Positions 26,072 through 34,479 of a DNA stretch of 47,543 nt are shown piece by piece. Source of the DNA: Halanaerobium polyolivorans (GTDB lineage: Bacteria > Bacillota > Halanaerobiia > Halanaerobiales > Halanaerobiaceae); assembly GCF_020711195.1 (NCBI RefSeq), contig NZ_JAJFAT010000017.1:1-47543 (forward strand). Direction: 5' to 3'. Made by a program: the position numbers and the translations under genes. Below the pieces are notes generated by a model. The model worked only from the letters and a program-made list of their open reading frames with translations, ran no database searches and was not told the DNA's origin. Position 1 is the stretch's first letter. The number at the start of each line of letters is the position of its first letter.

Positions 26072-27298
26072 ATGAAAATTAATTTTGTTGTTATGATAGA
26101 ACTTTATAATATTATTAAGCGTTCATTAGCTAATAATAACCTAGGAAATATAAATAATTTATTTACTGGTATAAAAGCCTTTATTATTACTTTAATTAAT
26201 TATCAAAAAAGTGATCAAACATCTGGTGATATTGCAAATTTTCATTGGGAACTCGCTAAAAACCAATACACTCCTGTTGTTGTTTTAGAAGGGTTAACTT
26301 ACGATGAAGATCTTAAGGTTAGAGAGAAAATTGCTGAGAATTTGAATGTTACTAATTATACTTTAAAGAAACTTGCTAATGACGAAAGTGATAATGTTAG
26401 AAAAAGGATTGCTAAAAATCCTAATTGTCCCTTTGAAGTGCTTGGACAACTTATTTATGATAGGGAAAAGAAGGTGAGAATTCAAGTTGCTAGAAATCCT
26501 AAAGCTCTTGATATTATTTTAGAGAAGTTAGCTAAAGATGATGAAAATAGGGTTAGAGAAGGAGTTGCTTTTAATCCTAATACTCCCTATAATATTTTAA
26601 GTAAACTTGCTAAAGATGCTGAAAATAGGGTTAGGGAAAAAGTTGCTAGAAATCCGAACACACCTTATAATATTTTAAGTGAACTTGCTGAAGATGATGA
26701 AGATAGGGTTAGAGAAGGAGTTGCTAGAAATCTTAATATTCCTTATTATAATGATATTTTAGAGAAATTAACTGTTGATAAAAAAAATGTTAGAGCAAAA
26801 ATAGCTGAAAATCCTAATACTCCTTATCTTATTTTAAAGAAACTTACTAATGATGAAAAGTGTATAGTTAGAGGTGGTGTTGCTTTTAATCCCAATACTC
26901 CTGTTGAATTACTTAAACAACTTGTTGATGATAAAAAACTTGTTAGAGAAGGAGTTGCTGGGAATCCCAAAACTTCTTTTGATATTTTACAAAAACTAGC
27001 TCATGATGAAGATTATAATGTTAGAGCAAGTGTTGCTATAAATCCTAGAACTCTTTATCCTCTTCTAGATGAATTAGCTGATGATGAGAATTATGAAGTT
27101 AGAAAAAATGTTGCTAGAAATTTTAATACTGCAATAGAAACTTTAGATTATCTTGCTGATGATAAAAATGAATATGTTAGAGTTAGTGTCGCTAGAAGCC
27201 ATAAAACTTCTGTTGAAACTTTAGAAAAATTATCTAATGATGAAGATGAAATTATCAGAAAAGCAGTTTCAATAAATTCTAATTTTAAAAGGGGATAA
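26072..27298 (+). CDS. Leucine-rich repeat variant (LRV/HEAT-like) protein
   Basis: 408 residues with AAAGGTGA upstream. After about 60 unique residues the protein is about 14-15 units of 22-24 residues with the pattern VREGVAFNPNTP followed by LxKLAKD. Examples are NPNTPYNILSKLAKDAEN and NPKTSFDILQKLAHDEDY. This is the LRV type of alpha-alpha/3-10 solenoid, related to HEAT repeats, used for protein binding. The Cys cluster that holds an iron-sulfur centre in some LRV proteins is missing. No signal peptide, so cytosolic. DNA repeats are partly conserved, which suggests recent repeat expansion. Partner unknown. Flanking gaps 25792-26071 and 27299-27594 hold nothing recognisable. Confidence 0.85.
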   Translation: MKINFVVMIELYNIIKRSLANNNLGNINNLFTGIKAFIITLINYQKSDQTSGDIANFHWELAKNQYTPVVVLEGLTYDEDLKVREKIAENLNVTNYTLKKLANDESDNVRKRIAKNPNCPFEVLGQLIYDREKKVRIQVARNPKALDIILEKLAKDDENRVREGVAFNPNTPYNILSKLAKDAENRVREKVARNPNTPYNILSELAEDDEDRVREGVARNLNIPYYNDILEKLTVDKKNVRAKIAENPNTPYLILKKLTNDEKCIVRGGVAFNPNTPVELLKQLVDDKKLVREGVAGNPKTSFDILQKLAHDEDYNVRASVAINPRTLYPLLDELADDENYEVRKNVARNFNTAIETLDYLADDKNEYVRVSVARSHKTSVETLEKLSNDEDEIIRKAVSINSNFKRG

Positions 27299-27594
27299 AA
27301 ATAATATTATGATAGATATAGGGATAAATTATTCTTATTAATAGACTATAAAATTTATCCTAGTCTCAATGTGATCAAAAAATTTTAAAGATATAAAAGG
27401 GTAATTAAAGGATATTAATGCTGAAATACCAAAAATTATTTTAAAAAAATTATTCAATTCTTTATACAAAAACTCGAATGAGTAAAAGATTAAGGCATAA
27501 TTGTTTATTAGATTTATTCAATTAACTTTAATTTATCAATAAAATTTTTAATTATACAAAATCTATGTTTTATGAAATTTAAGAGGAGGAAAAT

Positions 27595-28086
27595 ATGAAA
27601 TATTTAAAAAAATTATTTATTTGTATATTATTAATAACAATTTTGATGGGATTAAATTCAGTAAAAGCTCAAAATATTACTAAATCAGAATATGGTCTTG
27701 AAGTAGAAAAACCTCAAGTATATGTTCATATTGTTAATGAGGTTAATGAAAAAGTCAACATAACTGAAAAAAATTTAAGAAATAAAGCTGAAAACATGTT
27801 GAGAAGAAATAATATAGACCCTTTAAATCAGTATAATGGAAAATATTATATTTCTGTATATGTTCAAACAATAAGAGATAATGCAGCTCCTATCTTTCAT
27901 ACAAAAGTTTCTTTTTACAGAAGTACATTTTTTCAAAAACCTAAAGAAGAAGGCTTTTATGTAGTGGATAGTACCGCTTGGGATGATGGAACTGTTGGTG
28001 AAGGAGATAGAAGTTTTATTATGTCAGCTATTGAAAAAAATATTGAGGCTTTTATTAACGAGTTTCATAAAGCAAATAGTTTTTGA
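27595..28086 (+). CDS. Secreted protein of unknown function
   Basis: 163 residues with a good signal peptide: Lys-rich start MKYLKKLF, a hydrophobic core CILLITILMGLNS, and cleavage after VKA. Ribosome site GAGGAGG. The mature part has mixed alpha/beta character with PQVYVHIVNEVNEKVNITE, a segment GKYYISVYVQTIRDNAAPIF and a C-terminal helix. It contains no Cys. I do not recognise the family. It stands alone before a bidirectional terminator. Confidence 0.75.
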   Translation: MKYLKKLFICILLITILMGLNSVKAQNITKSEYGLEVEKPQVYVHIVNEVNEKVNITEKNLRNKAENMLRRNNIDPLNQYNGKYYISVYVQTIRDNAAPIFHTKVSFYRSTFFQKPKEEGFYVVDSTAWDDGTVGEGDRSFIMSAIEKNIEAFINEFHKANSF

Positions 28087-28190
28087 TTTGAATAAAAACC
28101 AAAGTAAATACTTACGGAATAATTAATTATAATAAGTTTATAATCTTCACAAAAGTAGGGTTAGGAGCAGATTAATCTTATACTAAAATT

Positions 28191-28227
28191 AGAAAAAGCC
28201 TGCAAAATAAAATTTATTTTGCAGGCT
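28191..28227. terminator. Bidirectional terminator between convergent genes
   Basis: AGCCTGCAAAATA (28197-28209) pairs perfectly with TATTTTGCAGGCT (28215-28227). On the minus strand TTTTTCT follows. It ends the ABC unit from the right and can also serve the secreted protein gene from the left. Confidence 0.8.
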
Positions 28228-28233
28228 AAAAGT

Positions 28234-28890
28234 TTAAAAAGATACTTTATTTGTTTTTAATGTTTGATTTCGAATTTCATATACTTCATCTGCATATTTA
28301 ATTAAATCTCTATCATGAGTAGCAATAATAAATAACTCATTGTACTTATCAGTAATATTTTTAATCAATTTAATAACTTTTATTTTGTCATCATATCCCA
28401 AAGCAGAAGTTGGTTCATCTAATAATTTTATCTTAGGTTTCATCAAAAAACATTGGATTAATGCTATTCTCTGTCTTTGACCAAAAGAAATTTCGTTGGG
28501 ATATTTATTATATATTTCTTTTATGTTTAATTCTCTTAACATCTTTTTTATATTTTTTTTACCTGTAACCAAATCCAAATTTTCTTTACAAGTTAGCCAA
28601 TTAATTAATGGAAAATTTTGATACATCAAATTACATATTTCAGACCAAAATTTATTGGAATCAAAAGAACTAGAATCTGTTATATTTACTTCATTTATTT
28701 CAATATAGCCTTTATTTGCTTTTAAAAGTCCATTAAGTAGATGTAAAAATGTACTTTTACCAACACCAGATGGACCCAAAATCAAGATTATTCCTTTTTC
28801 TTTTTTTATTTCTAAGTTAAGATCTTCAAAAACATATTTGTCGTTGATTTCTCTCTTATAAGAGAGCGATTCTATCAAAATTCTATTCAT
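28234..28890 (-). CDS. ABC transporter ATPase, LolD/MacB type
   Basis: 218 residues, the size of a stand-alone LolD/FtsE-type ATPase. Walker A GPSGVGKSTFLHLLNG (residues 38-53), Q-loop near LMYQNFPLINW, signature SFGQRQRIALIQ (about 134-145) with Phe-Gly-Gln-Arg in place of the usual SGGQQQR, Walker B IKLLDEPTSALG (about 155-166) and the switch His in IIATHDRDL. It energises an FtsX/MacB-type permease. Its partner, 1 bp upstream in the same operon, is truncated, so the system is probably not working. Substrates of the group include lipoproteins, peptides and antibiotics. Confidence 0.9.
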   Translation of the reverse strand: MNRILIESLSYKREINDKYVFEDLNLEIKKEKGIILILGPSGVGKSTFLHLLNGLLKANKGYIEINEVNITDSSSFDSNKFWSEICNLMYQNFPLINWLTCKENLDLVTGKKNIKKMLRELNIKEIYNKYPNEISFGQRQRIALIQCFLMKPKIKLLDEPTSALGYDDKIKVIKLIKNITDKYNELFIIATHDRDLIKYADEVYEIRNQTLKTNKVSF

Positions 28891-28891
28891 A

Positions 28892-29734
28892 TTACCCTCC
28901 CATTATTATGTTTTCAAGTTTTTCAGTTTTAAGATTATTAAATGTTAAAATAAACGATACTAAAATTATAGAAATAAATAATGGTAGAATAAGATATATA
29001 TCAAACATAGAAATTTGAGCTAAAAATATCAATTCACTGAAAACTATCTCCTTCAAAATAAATAAAATAGAATAAGAAACTATAACACCTAAAATTTGAC
29101 TCATAAATGTTATTAAAAATAATTCTTTTAAGACAAACTTTACTATATTAGATTTAGATATACCCCTAGAATAATATAAGGCAAACTCTCTTAATCTAGT
29201 TTTCAAATATAATGAAATATAGAGACCAACAATAATAGTTAAAGAAACTGTTAAAATAGCTATAAGTATATAAATTAAATTTAATAAATCTCTATTCTTT
29301 TTATTATTATTTTTTATTAAGGTTTTTTTAGTTTCAATGTTGTAATTATTATCTCTTAAATTTATCAATGAATTATTCATTTCTGACAAATTATTTTTTG
29401 GCAAAACTAAAAGGGAAGATTCTCTACCTAACCTTCTTTCAAAATACTCCAAAGAAGTTACAGCTATATCTAAATTACCTTCAAATATACCTGAAATTTT
29501 AAATCTCCCCCAAAGAAATTCTTCACTATCTATTGCATTACCAACATAATCACTTACCTCTAGCCCTTTCTTTTGAGCAATATTATCACTTATTATAATA
29601 TCTCTAGTATTTGACTCAGGCATTTCTCCAGAAATTAAATTTAAATTTAATTGTTCCATAAATATGTTAAAATCACTATTTTTTAAAGCCAAAACAGGTC
29701 TATATTCTGTTATTATCCCTTTTATATTAAATAA
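28892..29734 (-). pseudogene. 5'-truncated FtsX/MacB-type ABC permease
   Basis: The frame is open from a stop at 29735-29737 to 28892 but has no ribosome site or good start (a TTG at 29692 gives 266 residues). It contains the second half of the extracytoplasmic domain (ISDNIAQKKGLEVSDYVGNA, then RFKISGIFEGN) and the last three membrane helices with the FtsX pattern (YSRGISKSNIVKFVLKE, then a long hydrophobic end). The N-terminal helix and about 100-150 residues are missing, and the upstream 29738-29870 does not encode them. It is a remnant of a permease that worked with the adjacent ATPase. Confidence 0.7.
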
Positions 29735-29874
29735 TTATATAAAAACAATTCTCTACATTTTATTTTAATTTAAAAATATATAATTCAAAATAATACTTAA
29801 TATAATACATAAACAGCCATTTAAAATAAAAAGTATGTATAAATCCCAAAGAGAAAAAAACTTTTGACGATAAG

Positions 29875-29901
29875 AGCCTCCAAATTATTATCCTGGAGGT
29901 T
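29875..29901. terminator. Hairpin terminator after the SAM-riboswitch gene
   Basis: CCTCCA (29877-29882) and TGGAGG (29894-29899) form the stem; the loop and flanks closely match the hairpin at 32969-32997. It lies about 60 bp after the stop of the minus-strand gene at 29960. Confidence 0.6.
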
Positions 29902-29959
29902 TCACAAGTTTTTAATTATTAAATATCTTTTTATAATTAATTAAATATCTATATTAGCA

Positions 29960-30391
29960 CTAACTTCTTCTGAAAAATCCTTCTATCTCCTCTTCTGAAT
30001 ATCCTTCTTCTAATAAAGTTATTTTTAAATTAGTAGAATACTTTTCTTTTCTTGTTGAACCCTCTAAATTCTTTTGCTTTAATGACCTTATAAGGTTTCT
30101 ATGATAATTTTTACTTCTTTTATGTTCTTCAATAACATCAGTAATTTTATTTTTAAGTTCAATTAGTGATTTCACTCTTAGTTTTTCCCTTTCCTGATAT
30201 ATATCATCTTTAGTTTCCTTAACATAAATTTTAAAATTTTTTACTAAAGGCTTTATTAATAAATTTTCTTCATTTAATATCCTTACTATTTTCTTTTCAA
30301 TTTCAATTAATCTGATTTCAACCTCATAAAGTTTTAAATTTGAATATTCCTCATTTAAATTAAAAATATCTTCTTTTATATCTAAAAACAT
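29960..30391 (-). CDS. Unknown coiled-coil protein under SAM-I riboswitch control
   Basis: 143 residues behind AGGAGATGATAAA and ATG 30391. Almost entirely helical and charged: KLYEVEIRLIEIEKKIVRIL (23-42), then REKLRVKSLIELKNKITDVI and a basic NYHRNLIRSLKQKN. The C-terminus TLLEEGYSEEEIEGFFRRS resembles a small helical hairpin. No enzyme motif, membrane segment or Met-pathway family is visible. It is directly downstream of a SAM-I aptamer and terminator, which normally control methionine or SAM genes. The original target gene was probably replaced, or this protein has an unsuspected link to SAM. Function unknown. Confidence 0.65.
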   Translation of the reverse strand: MFLDIKEDIFNLNEEYSNLKLYEVEIRLIEIEKKIVRILNEENLLIKPLVKNFKIYVKETKDDIYQEREKLRVKSLIELKNKITDVIEEHKRSKNYHRNLIRSLKQKNLEGSTRKEKYSTNLKITLLEEGYSEEEIEGFFRRS

Positions 30392-30423
30392 TTTATCATC
30401 TCCTAATTTTAAAGTTTAAAAAA

Positions 30424-30450
30424 ATAAAAACCCTTCTCATATAAGAGAAG
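30424..30450 (-). terminator. Expression-platform terminator of the SAM riboswitch
   Basis: CTTCTC (minus strand, 30450-30445) and GAGAAG (30438-30433) form a stem followed by GG and a T tract (30430 downwards). It sits between the aptamer and the start codon at 30391, as required of a SAM-I off-switch. Confidence 0.8.
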
Positions 30451-30476
30451 AGCTCATTAGTCATTCATTAGCATCT

Positions 30477-30578
30477 TTTCTTATCTTCCAGCATATACTG
30501 CTGCAGAAATTAGCACCTTCCTTAATAGGGGTTGCTGGGTTTCACAGGGTCTGTTCCCTCCACCACTCTTAATAAGAA
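30477..30578 (-). promoter_or_regulatory. SAM-I (S-box) riboswitch aptamer
   Basis: Read on the minus strand, the conserved S-box blocks appear in order and with normal spacing: TTATTAAGAGTGGTGGAGGG, then ACCCTGTGAAACCCAGCAAC, then AAGGTGCTAATTTCTGCAG, then GGAAGATAAGAA closing P1. It should bind S-adenosylmethionine and favour the terminator downstream. It is a high-confidence match to a known RNA class on an unusual target. Confidence 0.93.
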
Positions 30579-30734
30579 TAAAATATTTATTTATAGTTAC
30601 ATCTTATCATGAATAATAAGATTTACAAAATAATAATTCAATCATCTTCTCTCTTTTCTGCTTCTTCAAATACTTTAGTAATCATCTTTGAATAATCATC
30701 AGCTTAAAAAAAGAATCTCCAAGATAATGACCAA

Positions 30735-30953
30735 ATGGAGCTAATCATAGATAAGAACAGGCATGGCGAGACGGGATCAGTAAAATTATACTTTGATTTT
30801 GAAAAGACTTATATTCGTGGTTGGGAAGAAACTGATAAATCCAAAAATCAAGTTGAAGAAAAAGCTAAGGATAAAATTAAAGATAAAACCAATAGCATCT
30901 TCTCCAAAAAATCACTGGAGGAAGAGCTACTGCCTGGTGTTGAGTCTTTATAA
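30735..30953 (+). pseudogene. C-terminal remnant of a DnaB-type replicative helicase
   Basis: The 72-residue frame begins ELIIDKNRHGETGSVKLYFD, matching the well-known end of DnaB helicases (ELIIAKNRNGPTG then a beta strand). The upstream codons (DNDQM in frame from 30720) also fit, but no start or ribosome site and none of the ATPase motifs are present. It is the tail of a deleted phage or plasmid replicative helicase, followed by its own terminator. The remaining residues are Lys/Glu-rich. Confidence 0.7.
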
Positions 30954-30960
30954 AGCAAAA

Positions 30961-30988
30961 GAGCCTCCCAATCACTCAGGAGGCTTTC
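30961..30988 (+). terminator. Terminator after the DnaB remnant
   Basis: GAGCCTCC (30961-30968) pairs with GGAGGCTTT (30979-30987), followed by a short T-rich run. Same GCCTCC/GGAGGC stem as the hairpins near 29880 and 32970. Confidence 0.7.
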
Positions 30989-31010
30989 TAATTAAAGATT
31001 AAATTTTGAA

Positions 31011-31240
31011 CTAATAATTTTAGTTGAATCCTTATTGTAGTGGATATATAGTTAAAACATTAAAGTTTAAACACTTTTTTCTTGAGTTAAATCCTTCTTA
31101 TTAATGGATATATAATTTAAACTTTAAGCTTCAATGAACTAAAATTTAGTTCAACCCTTTTTATGATGGATATATTTTTGAAATCTTAATAACTAGACTG
31201 ATTTCAAACCCCTTTGCGGTGGATATAAAAACACTTAATC
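31011..31240. repeat. Degenerate CRISPR-like direct repeats (four units)
   Basis: Four 34-37-bp units share TTnAATCC, then GTGGATATA or ATGGATATA, then a run ending in AAAC or AAATC. They start at 31023, 31086, 31149 and about 31202. The first two intervals are exactly 63 bp, the last about 53. The gaps between units (27, 26, 16 bp) are unrelated to each other. The layout and the TTTCAA end of the last unit resemble an old CRISPR array, but no cas gene is in the window and the units differ by many bases. The rest of 30989-31323 is empty. Confidence 0.4.
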
Positions 31241-31323
31241 TTTAACTCTAAATATATTATACCACTTCCGCTTACCTTTGTCAAGAAAAATATGGTAATT
31301 TTGTATATTTTTATAAATTAATT

Positions 31324-31608
31324 TTATGCCTCTTCTGGATCAAAGAGTTCTATATATGCTTCTGCCTGTCTTCTGTTCTCCAACCACTCTTTGACTTCTT
31401 CTTCCTCATACAAAAGTTTTATAGCGGGTTCTCCATCATAAATAGATCGGGCTCCTCCTTCTCTATGGAGAAAAAAGTTTCCTTTTTTTGTTTGGTATAG
31501 TTTTTCAGTTACCATATCCAGATTAGAGTTAAGCTTACCATTATCCCATCCAGCAATATATTCTGCTTTTTCAGTATCATACAGTTTACCATCTATTACA
31601 GATTTCAC
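31324..31608 (-). CDS. Small conserved phage/plasmid protein, unknown
   Basis: 94 residues, start overlapping the previous gene by 4 bp. The sequence MKSVIDGKLYDTEKAEYIAG, then YQTKKGNFFLHREGGARS and a charged helical end with VKEWLENRRQAEAYIELF, resembles a small protein often seen in phage and plasmid accessory modules of Firmicutes. No catalytic motif is visible. It is the last gene of the D5 helicase module. Function not known. Confidence 0.7.
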   Translation of the reverse strand: MKSVIDGKLYDTEKAEYIAGWDNGKLNSNLDMVTEKLYQTKKGNFFLHREGGARSIYDGEPAIKLLYEEEEVKEWLENRRQAEAYIELFDPEEA

Positions 31609-32267
31609 GCAACTTCCTCCTCATTATTTTTATTTAATTCTCTTTCTATATTCAAAAGCATTCTTACCATAAATGTCTTTTCCAGTTCATCTAAATGCTG
31701 GTCAATCAGGTTTACAAAGATATTTGCTTTTGGTTCCTCAAGCTGAAAATGATCAATTAATTCTTCCCATAACTCTGGCAGAATAATTTCTCTTCTTAGA
31801 ACTTCCAGTGCTTTATATCTTACAACTATCATTATTCTCTCGGCATGTTCTACGGTCTTAAATTTATCCAAATCACTAAAAGAATCAGGATTCATATAAT
31901 TATAATAACCAGGCATTAAATAATCATCTATGATAAAAGCAACAAAATCAGAAAATAATTGGCTGTCAATATTATTAATTAATTGAGCATTGGCCAGCAT
32001 CGATCTGTGTTCTACGGCGTTACCATAGATGATCTCAGCTATTTCATCATTTAAACCGTAGGACACCAATTTATTTAATACTTCACTTTTGCTATAACCC
32101 TGATCAATCAGATTCTTTGTTCCCGCCTGCAGGTGATAGAGTTTACTGCCTTCTTCATGAGATAAATCTCTATGTGTTTTTTCTTTTCCTAATAGATAGT
32201 TCAAAGAGTACTCTTTCTTACCTTCTTCTAAATTTCTAAACCATTCAACATAATTTTTAATTTTCAC
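31605..32267 (-). CDS. Unknown protein of the D5 module
   Basis: 220 residues, immediately after the preceding gene (start one base after its stop) and overlapping the next one by 4 bp, so it is tightly coupled in translation. The sequence is mainly helical and acidic: HRDLSHEEGSKLYHLQAGTK near 33-52, then SKSEVLNKLVSYGLNDEIAE, with a second half rich in hydrophobic and acidic residues and ending in ELEKTFMVRMLLNIERELN. No Cys or His pattern. I do not recognise it. Its place between two accessory genes suggests a replication or copy-control accessory. Confidence 0.6.
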   Translation of the reverse strand: MKIKNYVEWFRNLEEGKKEYSLNYLLGKEKTHRDLSHEEGSKLYHLQAGTKNLIDQGYSKSEVLNKLVSYGLNDEIAEIIYGNAVEHRSMLANAQLINNIDSQLFSDFVAFIIDDYLMPGYYNYMNPDSFSDLDKFKTVEHAERIMIVVRYKALEVLRREIILPELWEELIDHFQLEEPKANIFVNLIDQHLDELEKTFMVRMLLNIERELNKNNEEEVA

Positions 32268-32732
32268 TTAAACCAGCTCCTTATTTTTGTTTTTTATTAA
32301 ATTAATCTTTTCTTTAATTTCTTTCTTAGCCTTTTCCCAGTTAGAATACTTATCTTCAAGAAATTTATTTATCAACTTCTGTGAAATATAATGACATGCA
32401 TATTCTTCAGTTACCGTTTTTTTGGGAATCCTATTATACTTCGAAATAATATCAATAACATTTTCTGCCCACCTATCCATCTGAACCACATTACTCTGCT
32501 TCTGAAACAGTTTTTCCCTGGGGCTGATCTCCACATGCAAGAACACATCTTCCATATTCTGCAGCTTATTATCTAATTTATCTGGATTAAGTGGCAGTCC
32601 GTTTTCTAGTAGAAATAAAACCAGGGAATATACAACTCCATCGCTAATTGAGAGATTATATAGATTACAGGCTGCCTTGAATTGGTAATACACTCCGTTA
32701 TCTATATTAAGTCCCATCTTATTTTTCTTCAT
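32268..32732 (-). CDS. Unknown protein of the D5 module, possible RHH-like N-terminus
   Basis: 154 residues from ATG 32732; a TTG at 32765 would add 11 residues but lies upstream of GGGGGG, the only ribosome-like site. Residues 5-45 (MGLNIDNGVYYQFKAACNLYN) resemble a small DNA-binding fold, with a beta-strand then helices, as in plasmid copy-control proteins. The rest is helical, with NVVQMDRWAENVIDIISKYN and a Lys-rich end. It is followed at once by the 220-residue gene. It lies downstream of the D5 helicase gene but is separated from it by a hairpin and a gap of 270 bp. Confidence 0.55.
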   Translation of the reverse strand: MKKNKMGLNIDNGVYYQFKAACNLYNLSISDGVVYSLVLFLLENGLPLNPDKLDNKLQNMEDVFLHVEISPREKLFQKQSNVVQMDRWAENVIDIISKYNRIPKKTVTEEYACHYISQKLINKFLEDKYSNWEKAKKEIKEKINLIKNKNKELV

Positions 32733-32812
32733 AACTTTTACTAACCCCCCTTTATGCTTTAACAACCTGTATATATGCTCTCTATTAATAGAATAAAGCT
32801 TAATAAGTCAAA

Positions 32813-32896
32813 ATGAAACTGCTGATTTGCTGCACTCCATTGCTGGTTCTAATCGGAATCAGTTTTATAATTGCTATGCTTAAACAAATTGAATAA
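32813..32896 (+). CDS. Candidate 27-residue hydrophobic peptide (type I toxin-like)
   Basis: On the plus strand, against the surrounding genes, an ATG at 32813 opens a frame MKLLICCTPLLVLIGISF and ends KQIE at 32896. One strong membrane segment and charged ends resemble toxins of type I systems. The ribosome site is poor. A stable hairpin follows at 32969-32997. An antisense RNA is not proven. The peptide could be chance, so confidence is low. Confidence 0.3.
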   Translation: MKLLICCTPLLVLIGISFIIAMLKQIE

Positions 32897-32968
32897 TTAA
32901 AAGCAGGGCAGATTGACCCACCAATGACCTCCAGGTTAATTTCAACCATAATCTCTGATTACGACAAG

Positions 32969-32997
32969 AAGCCTCCAGAATTTTATCCTGGAGGCTT
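32969..32997. terminator. Terminator after the D5-type helicase gene
   Basis: AAGCCTCCAG (32969-32978) pairs with CTGGAGGCTT (32988-32997) with a 9-base loop. It lies next to the stop of the minus-strand helicase at 33004. The sequence nearly matches the hairpin at 29875-29901. Confidence 0.75.
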
Positions 32998-33003
32998 TCA
33001 AAC

Positions 33004-34437
33004 TTATTTCTGTTTCTTTAACTTTATTCCTATATAGCATCTTTTCGATTTACCATCAATATTTTTAACTTTAGCACCATAATTACTGCTGTCTTGTTCA
33101 CTTAAACCTATTTTGTTGTCTTTAATATAGCTGGTTAACTTTCCTATGGTTTTCACATCAAGATTGTTTCTCTCTGCCCAATCCTTATAAATATTGTATA
33201 GGTTTCTGCTGACAATATAATCATCTGGATCATCAGTCTCTACAACAAATTCTTCTAAAAACTCACTGAATACATTTTTTTGATCCATATAATTCAATAG
33301 GTCTATTCTCATAGTATCAGAAATGGTAAATTGCTTCCCATTTTCTAAAAATCTAATCAAGCCATTAATAGCCCATCTTGCTATCCCAGGTAATTCAGTT
33401 TTTAATTTGCTGGTTAATTGGGGATCATAATTTTCCATGTTAGGTGAAAACTTGTTAGGAAAATTGACTATCTCCAACCTTCTGTAAAAGCCATGGGTCA
33501 AATTTTTAGCTTCTGGTAGCTTGTTTGCAGAAAACAACAATTTGATGATTGGTTCGTAATTGTATGTTTCCCCGCCTTTGATTTCTGCTTCAACTGAATC
33601 TCCACCACTCAATTTTTTAATCAGGCCTGTATATTTGAATTTTACATAATCGATATCGGAACAAATATTTGCAAGTTTTCCAACCAAATCGTGTGCAGTC
33701 CATCGAGTTCTTTCTGTGAATCTCTTTAATCCCATACTATGATAACTATCCCCCAACAAACTTTCTACAATATTAAGAAATACACTTTTTCCATTAGATC
33801 CACCACCATAAAATATCACAAATTTGTGGGTGCAGTTATAAGTGGTCATCATATAGCCGATAAACTCTTGAAGAAATAGTATTGTATCTTCATCATTAAT
33901 CCATTCCTTAAGAGTTTTCTCCCACAAAGGACATTCTGCCTTGTCTGAATAATCAACTGGTAACTGATATATCAAATGATGTTTAGAGTCATGGGGTAGC
34001 TTTTTTTGATTCACAGCATCGAATATCAGGTTTTTAAAATTTATCAGTCTTTTAGGTTGATTTGCTGGATCAAACACATCATCATTTTTACTAACATCGC
34101 TTACTTCATGCATGATATTTCTTACTACCTCATTAACCTTGCTCCTTCGGTTGAACCTGTAAGATATATCAGCTAAAAAATCTGTTACTACCTTCCTTAA
34201 ATAGCAACCTTTCTTTTTGACATACTCCTCTTTCCAAACTCCGTTCTCATATCTCATAAATAACTGTTTCTTTGTTACATATTTATATTTTATGCCCTTA
34301 TCTTCAGACAGGTATTTTAATACTTTTAAGCCTATATCCCTGGGATTAAACGTTAACTTCTTAACACTCTTAATTTCATTAATCAATTTACTTCTGTAGT
34401 CGAAACTCTTACCTTTAATAGCTGTACTTTTACTCAT
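33004..34437 (-). CDS. D5-type (P4 family) replicative helicase
   Basis: 477 residues from ATG 34437 behind TTTGGAGG; a TTG at 34455 overlaps that site. Residues about 90-200 match the D5_N region (DVFDPANQPKRLINFKNLIF, then HHLIYQLPVDYS). The superfamily 3 helicase core follows: Walker A FYGGGSNGKSVFLNIVESLL (about 218-238), Walker B-like LANICSDIDY (near 266), then KLLFSANKLPEAKNLTHGFY with sensor and RRLEIVNFP as Arg finger. A winged-helix end lies at 390-470. The primase domain usual in P4-like proteins is absent. It unwinds DNA at plasmid or phage origins. It is preceded by an origin-like region, which argues for a second replicon or a phage-derived segment. Confidence 0.85.
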   Translation of the reverse strand: MSKSTAIKGKSFDYRSKLINEIKSVKKLTFNPRDIGLKVLKYLSEDKGIKYKYVTKKQLFMRYENGVWKEEYVKKKGCYLRKVVTDFLADISYRFNRRSKVNEVVRNIMHEVSDVSKNDDVFDPANQPKRLINFKNLIFDAVNQKKLPHDSKHHLIYQLPVDYSDKAECPLWEKTLKEWINDEDTILFLQEFIGYMMTTYNCTHKFVIFYGGGSNGKSVFLNIVESLLGDSYHSMGLKRFTERTRWTAHDLVGKLANICSDIDYVKFKYTGLIKKLSGGDSVEAEIKGGETYNYEPIIKLLFSANKLPEAKNLTHGFYRRLEIVNFPNKFSPNMENYDPQLTSKLKTELPGIARWAINGLIRFLENGKQFTISDTMRIDLLNYMDQKNVFSEFLEEFVVETDDPDDYIVSRNLYNIYKDWAERNNLDVKTIGKLTSYIKDNKIGLSEQDSSNYGAKVKNIDGKSKRCYIGIKLKKQK

Positions 34438-34479
34438 TTTTTTAATTACCTCCAAATATTAATTTTTTAAAGAAGCCTA

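Noticed and set aside
31011-31240. Calling a functional CRISPR array
   Set aside because: Units are too divergent, the gaps too short and uneven, and there are no cas genes nearby.
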